64,000 bases of DNA from Roseibium sediminicola (GTDB taxonomy: Bacteria; Pseudomonadota; Alphaproteobacteria; Rhizobiales; Stappiaceae), in contig NZ_JALNMJ010000002.1 in the NCBI RefSeq assembly GCF_023156505.1, positions 124,001 through 188,000 of the forward strand, given 5' to 3'. Below are positions 57,986-64,000 of the stretch, piece by piece. The notes below the pieces were generated by a model. It saw only the letters and a list, made by a program, of their open reading frames with translations. It searched no databases and had not been told where the DNA came from. Both the position numbers and the translations under genes were made by a program. Each line of letters starts with the position of its first letter. The stretch's first letter is position 1.

Positions 57986-59217
57986 TGCGGCATTGTCAGA
58001 CCCTCAACCGAGTTCTGGCCGGTTTCCTCTTGGCTCTTTGCCTGTCGGTCATCGTGACACTCGGTAGCCAGGCGCAGGAGCCGGCCGCTGAAGCCGGCCC
58101 TCAGCCCTACGAGATGGTCCGGTCGTTGCAAAGTCTCCAGGAACAGATTGCCCAAGGCAACAGCCATGCCATCGCCGCGCAGCGCGAACTGCTTTCCAAG
58201 ATGGATGCGGCCTTTGTTGATCTACCCGCCGGCACCTGGGAGGAGCCGCGCAATGCGCGGGCCGCGGTGGTGCATCTCCTGAGCGGCGGCCATCCCCGGG
58301 TCATGCGCAACCTGCTGACGCTCGATCCGTTGCCCAATATCGACAAGCGGCTGATGGAAGCTTCGCTTGCCTATATCGAGGGCCGGGAAGAGGATATGGC
58401 CGTGCTTCTGGAGGAGATCGATCCGCTGGATCTTCCCTCAGGTCTTGGCGGTCATGTCGCACTGGTCAAGGCCGCGCCTTACATTCGCACCGATCCCGCC
58501 AGGGCCATGGAGCTGCTGCAGGTCGCCAGCCTGCTGATGCCGGGAACCCTGGTGGAGGAAGCCGCACTGCGTCGGGAAGTGTTCGTGGCCGGCATGATGG
58601 CCGATGTCGACCGGTTTCGCGTGCTCAGCATCCGCTATCTGCGCCGCTTCAGAAGCTCCGTCTATGCGGGGGACTTCCGCCGGCGCTTCGCACTGGCGCT
58701 GGATACGCTCGGCTTCGTCAAGAGCGAGGACAAATTCGCGCTGCTCAACCCGGTTCTTCATGAATTCGATGCCGACTCCCGACGGGGACTTTACCTGAGG
58801 CTGGCCCGGTCCGCGCTGCTCGCCGGTCATCTGAATGTGGCGCGCAAGGCAACGGCCGAGGCAATGTCTCTTGCCGTTGAAGGCACCAAGGAACACGAAA
58901 TCCTGAAGATCTATCGGGCCGCGACCCGGCTGGATCCGGAGACGATCAGCGCCAACCGGGATCTTCTCTGGTCCGTCGACAAGCGCATGCTGAGCGAACA
59001 GGACCTTGCGGTGCTCGACGGGGTCTATGTGGTGCTCAATTCCGTGCGCCACTTCCCGGAACCGCCGGCCAACGTGATCGGTGAATTCAATGTCGCCAGC
59101 TCCATGAAAGACCCCGAACAGCGCGCCTGGGTCACCTCCGACATGGAACTCGCCGAGGTGATACTGCGCCGAACCGACAAGGTCCTGGCGGAATTGGGAG
59201 AACAACATGACCGTTAA
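57985..59217 (+). CDS. motC: Periplasmic motor protein MotC
   Basis: A 410-residue secreted protein with a signal peptide (residues 1-31, VLAGFLLALCLSVIVTLGS ... QAQ). The rest is mainly alpha-helical, with TPR-like character, as in rhizobial MotC. MotC binds the periplasmic part of MotB and is folded with the help of MotE (49922-50467). It overlaps fliK by 11 bp. MotC is restricted to Rhizobiales and near relatives, which helps place the organism. Confidence 0.85.
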   Translation: MRHCQTLNRVLAGFLLALCLSVIVTLGSQAQEPAAEAGPQPYEMVRSLQSLQEQIAQGNSHAIAAQRELLSKMDAAFVDLPAGTWEEPRNARAAVVHLLSGGHPRVMRNLLTLDPLPNIDKRLMEASLAYIEGREEDMAVLLEEIDPLDLPSGLGGHVALVKAAPYIRTDPARAMELLQVASLLMPGTLVEEAALRREVFVAGMMADVDRFRVLSIRYLRRFRSSVYAGDFRRRFALALDTLGFVKSEDKFALLNPVLHEFDADSRRGLYLRLARSALLAGHLNVARKATAEAMSLAVEGTKEHEILKIYRAATRLDPETISANRDLLWSVDKRMLSEQDLAVLDGVYVVLNSVRHFPEPPANVIGEFNVASSMKDPEQRAWVTSDMELAEVILRRTDKVLAELGEQHDR

Positions 59218-60505
59218 CACCAGCGCGCTGATCCCGGCGGCCACGAAATCCGGTAAATCCGTCGATGGCTCGACAGGAGAACGTAGCCAGCAATCCGCCA
59301 AGGACGCAGCCGCCGCGTTCCAGTCCGTTCTTAGGGGAATGAAAGGCGAGGGCACCCCTGTCGAGGGCGCCGGCGACACCGGCGCGGGGGCACAAGGCCA
59401 GAACCCGGGTCAGGGCGATGCCGATGCTAACACCGCTGTGGACCAAACCGGCGGCACGGCAGAGGATGCTGCAAAGCTGCCAAGTGGCACGGCCTTTTCC
59501 ACCAGCAACCTCGTCGATGCGCTGCGCCAGGTTTCGCACAATGTGATGTCCAGGGTTTCCGGCGGCGAAGCCGGTGACACGGTCCAAGCCAATGGAGGGG
59601 ACGCAATTGCGGACGGTCGCCCTGGTGCGGCAGCCACGCTTTCCCTGGAAGCCGTGCTGGTGCCAAAACCGGGGCAGATTGCAAAAGGCTTGGCATATCA
59701 AGCCGGAGCTGCCACGCCGTCTCATGTCATGATGCCCGCCAGGACCGGACAGGATTTGACCGGACAGGAGGGGGCGGGAAAAACCGGGACATCGTCTCTG
59801 TTCGCTCAATTCGGCGTTGAGCCCGAGAGCGTATCGGAGCCGCTGACGGCCGGCAGTCGCCGGTCCTTGCTTCCGGAGGAAGCTGCCGGCACCGTCAAGA
59901 TCCTGCGCCAGGAAACCCATTTCGCACCGAATCTGCGTCTCTCTCCAGCACAGCAGGTCGGCGATGAGCTTGCGACCGCGCTGAAGTCTCTGGCGTCCGA
60001 GACTGCGCGAGCAGGTCAGGGCGGCGTTACCCACAAGGCCGAAGGGCCGGTGCTGAAAACGCTGGATATCCAGCTCACGCCGCATGAATTGGGCACGGTG
60101 AAAGTGTCGCTGCGCATGGTCGGTGATACCGTGGAGGTGACGCTCCAGACCAGCAAGGCACAAACCGCCGAATTGCTCAGGCACGACCGGCAATTGCTCG
60201 ACCAGATGCTGCGGGCAACCGGCTTCAAGGCCGACGCGATCACGATCCAGGTGGCCGATGACCGCGGAACAGTCGCGGCGGGATCGTCTGCGAACGGCAA
60301 TTCGGTCATGAACCAGAATAATTCCGGCAACGGTGCCTTTGGCGATGGCCAGTCGCAGAACTCCGGTAACAACGCCTCCGGACAGCACCAGGGCCGGTCC
60401 GGCGAGCGTGCGCGTGACGAGCAGTTTCAGTTTTCCGAGCAAACACGAGGAAATGGTCATGAAGAAGCGACTGGCAACAGCCTGTCTGACGGCCTCTATC
60501 TTTAG
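59207..60505 (+). CDS. fliK: Flagellar hook-length control protein FliK (MotD)
   Basis: A 432-residue protein, low-complexity and rich in Gly, Ala, Thr and Gln at the N-terminus. The conserved FliK C-terminal domain is at about 280-355 (LKTLDIQLTPHELGTVKVSL with VTLQTSKAQTAELLRHDRQLL). This gene is called motD in older rhizobial work and was later shown to set hook length. It overlaps both motC (11 bp) and the transglycosylase gene (47 bp). Confidence 0.85.
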   Translation: MTVNTSALIPAATKSGKSVDGSTGERSQQSAKDAAAAFQSVLRGMKGEGTPVEGAGDTGAGAQGQNPGQGDADANTAVDQTGGTAEDAAKLPSGTAFSTSNLVDALRQVSHNVMSRVSGGEAGDTVQANGGDAIADGRPGAAATLSLEAVLVPKPGQIAKGLAYQAGAATPSHVMMPARTGQDLTGQEGAGKTGTSSLFAQFGVEPESVSEPLTAGSRRSLLPEEAAGTVKILRQETHFAPNLRLSPAQQVGDELATALKSLASETARAGQGGVTHKAEGPVLKTLDIQLTPHELGTVKVSLRMVGDTVEVTLQTSKAQTAELLRHDRQLLDQMLRATGFKADAITIQVADDRGTVAAGSSANGNSVMNQNNSGNGAFGDGQSQNSGNNASGQHQGRSGERARDEQFQFSEQTRGNGHEEATGNSLSDGLYL

Positions 60506-61031
60506 TCTTGTTGCAAGCCTGCCGGCGGCGGCGGAAACCCAGAATGTCTGCGAGCGCGAGATGGTAGCGGCGGCGCAGAAATACCGTGTGCCTCTTGGTG
60601 TGCTCTACGCCGTCGGCCTGACCGAAACGGGACGGCGCAACTCGCTCTATCCCTACGCGCTGAACATCGAGGGCAAGTCGGTCTTTCCTCCCAGCCGCAA
60701 GGCGGCGGAACAGGATATCCGGGCGGCGCGGCAGCACGGCAAGAAACTGATCGACATCGGCTGCATGCAGATCAATCACTATTACCACGGCGACAAATTC
60801 CGCTCGGTCGAACACATGCTGGAGCCGCGCGCGAATGTGCAATACGCGGCCCAGTTTCTGAAAGACCTGCGCCAGCGCCAAGGCTCCTGGACCATGGCGG
60901 TTGCCCGTTACCACGCCGGGCCGAACAACAATCCGGCCCAGAAACGTTATGTCTGCACGGTGATCCGCAACATGGTGGCCACCGGTTTCGGCAACTGGAC
61001 GCAGAAATCCAGGCAATTCTGCGGCGTTTGA
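60459..61031 (+). CDS. Lytic transglycosylase, flagellar
   Basis: A 190-residue periplasmic SLT-type enzyme with a signal peptide (residues 1-25, ATACLTASIFSLVASLPAAA). The catalytic Glu is in VGLTETGRRN, and IGCMQINHYYHGDKF and AVARYHAGPNNNPAQKRYV are SLT motifs. It would open peptidoglycan for the flagellar rod. Its place between fliK and flgE is that of orf38 of Sinorhizobium. ATG 60459 has GAGG at 8 bp spacing; ATG 60453 is the alternative. Confidence 0.88.
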   Translation: MKKRLATACLTASIFSLVASLPAAAETQNVCEREMVAAAQKYRVPLGVLYAVGLTETGRRNSLYPYALNIEGKSVFPPSRKAAEQDIRAARQHGKKLIDIGCMQINHYYHGDKFRSVEHMLEPRANVQYAAQFLKDLRQRQGSWTMAVARYHAGPNNNPAQKRYVCTVIRNMVATGFGNWTQKSRQFCGV

Positions 61032-61199
61032 CGTGAAGGCATTGGTGGAAACTGCGCCAATATTTTTCTCTTACCTGATAGTTAAAATTTTACTCAATTA
61101 ATTATCTGAATATAAAGAAGAAATATTTCGTCAGAACAGCTTCGCACAAGTTAGCGCGGTTTGACTGTGGTCAGTTGATCTGGACACAGGAGACCTGTC

Positions 61200-62474
61200 A
61201 TGGGCCTTTTTGGAGTGATGCGCAGCGGCGTATCTGGCATGAATGCGCAATCGAGCAAGCTCGGGACCGTTGCCGAAAACATCATGAACTCGAGCACGAC
61301 CGGCTATAAGCGTGCGCAGTCGGAATTCTCTTCCCTCGTGGTCTCGCAAGGCGCCGGTTCCTTCAACTCCGGTGGCGTCGAGGCCCATACCCAGTATCAG
61401 GTCTCGAAACAGGGCAACATCAGCTTCACAACGTCGAAGCTCGACCTTGCCGTCGACGGCAACGGCTTTTTCGTGGTCGGCAACGAATCTGGCGAAAGCT
61501 TCCTGACCCGGTCAGGCCATTTCGTGCCGGACGGTGACGGCTATCTCCTGAACACGGCCGGCTACTACCTGCAGGGCTATCCGATCACCGGCAACACGGC
61601 GCCGACCACGGTGGCCAACGGCCTGGGCGGTCTGGAAAGGATCAACATCACCCAGAACCAGCTGGAAGCGACGCCGACAAGCGAAGCTTTTCTGCGTGTG
61701 AATGTCAGCGAAGACGCCGCCATTGTGCCGGCGGTCGATCTGCCGTCCGCCAACGCGGCCACCGCAACTTACTCCCACAAGACTTCCATGATCGTCTACG
61801 ACAATCTCGGCAACGAAGTGAAGCTGGACGTCTACTATTCCAAGGTCACCGAAACGGCGGTCGATTCCGACTGGGAAGTCGCGATTTACAACGCCGCGGA
61901 CGCGGCGCCAGGCGGCGGATTCCCGTATACAGCGCCCGCGCTGAACACCCAGACCCTGACCTTCGACGTCACCAACGGCAACCTCACAGGTGCCAGCCCG
62001 ACCACCATCAACGTGGCGGTTCCCAACGGCGGCACCTTCGACATCGATCTCGACCAGTCGACCTATCTGAACGCCGACTTCACGGTGACCAATGTGGACG
62101 CCGATGGCAACGCGCCGAGCTCGGTCAAGAATGTCGAGTTCGACGACGACGGCACGCTCTACGCCATCTACACCAACGGCGACCGTCGGGCGATCTACCA
62201 GATCCCGATCGCCAACGTGCCGAGCCCCGACCGGCTGACGCCGCAATCCGGCAACGTCTATAGCCCGTCCTTCGATTCAGGCGATGTCCGGGTCGGCTTC
62301 GCGGGCGAGGGCGGCATGGGCAAGATCAAGGTCGGCGGCCTGGAAGACTCCAACGTCGATCTCGGCACCGAACTGACCTCGATGATCGAATCCCAGCGCA
62401 CCTACACCGCAAATTCGCAGGTGTTCAAGGCCGGTTCCGACCTGCTCGAACAGCTCGTCAACCTGGTCCGCTAA
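61200..62474 (+). CDS. flgE: Flagellar hook protein FlgE
   Basis: A 424-residue hook subunit. The N-terminal MRSGVSGMNAQSSKLGTVAE and NIMNSSTTGYKRAQSEFSSL, and the C-terminal SNVDLGTELTSMIESQRTYT with NSQVFKAGSDLLEQLVNLVR are the conserved D0 helices. The inner domains are acidic and repetitive, as usual. The 168-bp leader is AT-rich (61060-61130) and likely contains the promoter for flgE-flgK. Confidence 0.95.
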   Translation: MGLFGVMRSGVSGMNAQSSKLGTVAENIMNSSTTGYKRAQSEFSSLVVSQGAGSFNSGGVEAHTQYQVSKQGNISFTTSKLDLAVDGNGFFVVGNESGESFLTRSGHFVPDGDGYLLNTAGYYLQGYPITGNTAPTTVANGLGGLERINITQNQLEATPTSEAFLRVNVSEDAAIVPAVDLPSANAATATYSHKTSMIVYDNLGNEVKLDVYYSKVTETAVDSDWEVAIYNAADAAPGGGFPYTAPALNTQTLTFDVTNGNLTGASPTTINVAVPNGGTFDIDLDQSTYLNADFTVTNVDADGNAPSSVKNVEFDDDGTLYAIYTNGDRRAIYQIPIANVPSPDRLTPQSGNVYSPSFDSGDVRVGFAGEGGMGKIKVGGLEDSNVDLGTELTSMIESQRTYTANSQVFKAGSDLLEQLVNLVR

Positions 62475-62507
62475 CAGGGCAACTCCGCCAACTGGAAAGT
62501 TTTCATC

Positions 62508-63998
62508 ATGAGTTTGTCCGTAGCCCTTAAAGTCGCCCAGTCCGCGCTCGCGGCCAGGCAGACGGAATCCGCGGTGATTTCCCGGAACATATCCGGCGCC
62601 CAGGATCCCGGTTATTCACGAAAATCCGTTCTCTTGAGCCAGACCTATACTGACGGCGGCCAGGCCGGCGGTCTCAAGGTGGATGGCATCGGCCGGGTCA
62701 CCGACAGCGCGCTTTACTATTCGCTGTTGCAGTCGACCTCGACCGGGACGTCCCAGGAAGCCGTGCTGGCGGGATTGACCCGCATGGCGGAGACCACGGG
62801 CGACACACAGGACCAGATGTCGGCGGCCGCAAGGCTCGGGGCATTGAAATTGTCCCTGCAGAACTTTGCTTCGGATCCGAACAACACCATCCAGTCGCAG
62901 GACGTTCTGCAGGCTTCCAAGGACATGGTGCGGACACTTCAGTCGGGCACCGCGCTGGTTCAGGATGTGCGCGCCAACGCGGATGCGGACATGGCGACCT
63001 CCGTGCGCGAGATCAATACGCTGCTGTCGCAGCTGGAAGATCTCAACGCGGTGATCGTGAAGGGCAATCAGTCCGGCGCGGACGTGACCGATGCGCTCGA
63101 CAGCCGCGACCAGGTGCTCCTGAACCTTTCCGAGGAAATCGGCATCACGACGCTGACCCGCAGCCATGGCGACATGGTGGTCTATACGGACAGCGGCGTG
63201 ACCCTGTTCGAGACAACGGCCCGGGAGGTCAGCTTCCAACCGACCGTGGTCTATGACGCGACCACAACAGGCAACACGGTAACGGTCGACGGAGTTCCCG
63301 TCGCCGGACCCGGCGCCATCATGGAAATCAAGTCAGGACGGCTGCACGGACTTGCCGAGCTGCGCGACGAGGTCACTGTTACCTATCAGAGCCAGCTGGA
63401 CGAAGTCGCCCGGGGCCTGATCGAGGCCTTTGCCGAAAGCGATCAAAGCGGCGGCGGCAATCCGGATCAGGCCGGCCTGTTCACCTGGTCCGGTGGCCCG
63501 GCCATGCCGGCAGCCGCAACCCTTGTGCCGGGTTTGGCGGCAGAAATCGCGGTCAATGCCAATGCGGACCCGGATCAGGGCGGCAGCCTCGACCGGCTGC
63601 GCGATGGCGGCATCTCCGATCCTTTCGATCCGAACTACGACTACAACCCGTCCGGGGCAGCGGCCTTTTCCGACCGCCTGCAGGAGCTGGTCTCGGCTTT
63701 CGACAAGGACACGGTCTTTGACGGCGGCGTGGAACTCGATCCGACGGATTCCCTGAGCGGTTTCGCGGCGTCCTCGGTCAGCTGGCTGGAGAGCGGCCGC
63801 AAGACCATGACCAGTAATGTCGAGGTCCAGAGCGTCATTCTCGGCCGCACCGCGGAGAACCTCAACAACAAGACCGGCGTCAATATCGATGAGGAAATGA
63901 CGCTGCTTCTTGAAATCGAACGGTCCTATTCAGCGGCGACACGCCTGATCTCCGCGGTCGACGCCATGCTTGAAGACCTTCTGGCGGCAGCGAGGTAA
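62508..63998 (+). CDS. flgK: Flagellar hook-associated protein FlgK
   Basis: A 496-residue hook-filament junction protein. The N-terminal LSVALKVAQSALAARQTESA and VISRNISGAQDPGYSRKSVL, and the C-terminal NNKTGVNIDEEMTLLLEIER with YSAATRLISAVDAMLEDLL are diagnostic. It is shorter than enteric FlgK, lacking part of the outer domains, as in other rhizobia. The stop codon TAA is two bases before the end of the window; flgL is expected next. Confidence 0.95.
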   Translation: MSLSVALKVAQSALAARQTESAVISRNISGAQDPGYSRKSVLLSQTYTDGGQAGGLKVDGIGRVTDSALYYSLLQSTSTGTSQEAVLAGLTRMAETTGDTQDQMSAAARLGALKLSLQNFASDPNNTIQSQDVLQASKDMVRTLQSGTALVQDVRANADADMATSVREINTLLSQLEDLNAVIVKGNQSGADVTDALDSRDQVLLNLSEEIGITTLTRSHGDMVVYTDSGVTLFETTAREVSFQPTVVYDATTTGNTVTVDGVPVAGPGAIMEIKSGRLHGLAELRDEVTVTYQSQLDEVARGLIEAFAESDQSGGGNPDQAGLFTWSGGPAMPAAATLVPGLAAEIAVNANADPDQGGSLDRLRDGGISDPFDPNYDYNPSGAAAFSDRLQELVSAFDKDTVFDGGVELDPTDSLSGFAASSVSWLESGRKTMTSNVEVQSVILGRTAENLNNKTGVNIDEEMTLLLEIERSYSAATRLISAVDAMLEDLLAAAR

Positions 63999-64000
63999 CC

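Overview
The window is chromosomal DNA from an alphaproteobacterium of the Rhizobiales/Hyphomicrobiales type. I infer this from the lolCD-dnaE and rpsB-to-lpxB gene orders, the rhizobial flagellar gene order with motB-motC-motE, GTTC-N7-GTTC type SOS boxes, and high GC. A marine Stappiaceae relative (Roseibium/Labrenzia) is plausible but cannot be proven here. Coding density is high, and nearly every gene belongs to a known family.

Layout. 1-2.8 kb: end of birA, RNase J, methylmalonyl-CoA epimerase and a DUF1467 membrane protein. 2.8-3.4 kb: a gene-free stretch with what looks like a complete minus-strand small RNA unit (promoter, rod-shaped fold, terminator). 3.4-6.9 kb: proS-lolC-lolD. 6.9-11.5 kb: a 32-residue membrane peptide under an apparent LexA-controlled promoter, dnaE, and a secreted Cys-repeat protein. 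12-26.8 kb: the conserved translation and envelope cluster rpsB-tsf-pyrH-frr-uppS-cdsA-dxr-rseP-bamA-lpxD-fabZ-lpxA-lpxI-lpxB, which couples ribosome function, polyprenol and phospholipid precursors, outer-membrane protein assembly and lipid A synthesis. 26.9-36 kb: a chemoreceptor, gltA, gltX, comEC and lexA; the lexA promoter carries two SOS boxes. 36-45 kb: metabolic genes, namely an acyl-CoA synthetase coupled to a tandem PPC/DUF296 protein, an alpha/beta hydrolase, fumC and malic enzyme (fumarate to malate to pyruvate), and an FAH-family hydrolase with its GntR-type regulator. 45-64 kb: a PilZ protein, a secreted glycine-rich protein, and a long flagellar locus flgB-flgC-fliE-flgG-flgA-flgI-motE-flgH-fliL-fliP / flagellin / fliF-fliH-motB-motC-fliK-transglycosylase-flgE-flgK.

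The most notable non-textbook signals are four. (1) The short SOS-type membrane ORF between lolD and dnaE has a GAAC-N7-GAAC box placed exactly between its -35 and -10; it is a candidate SidA-like division inhibitor. (2) The rod-shaped small RNA candidate lies at about 2950-3184. (3) A set of TA-flanked inverted-repeat elements of about 263, 70, 72 and 264 bp is present; three of the four have a border TA that is part of a stop codon. (4) A long closing helix in the rpsB leader runs into the ribosome binding site. I found no CRISPR array, rRNA, tRNA, prophage or intact transposase gene.
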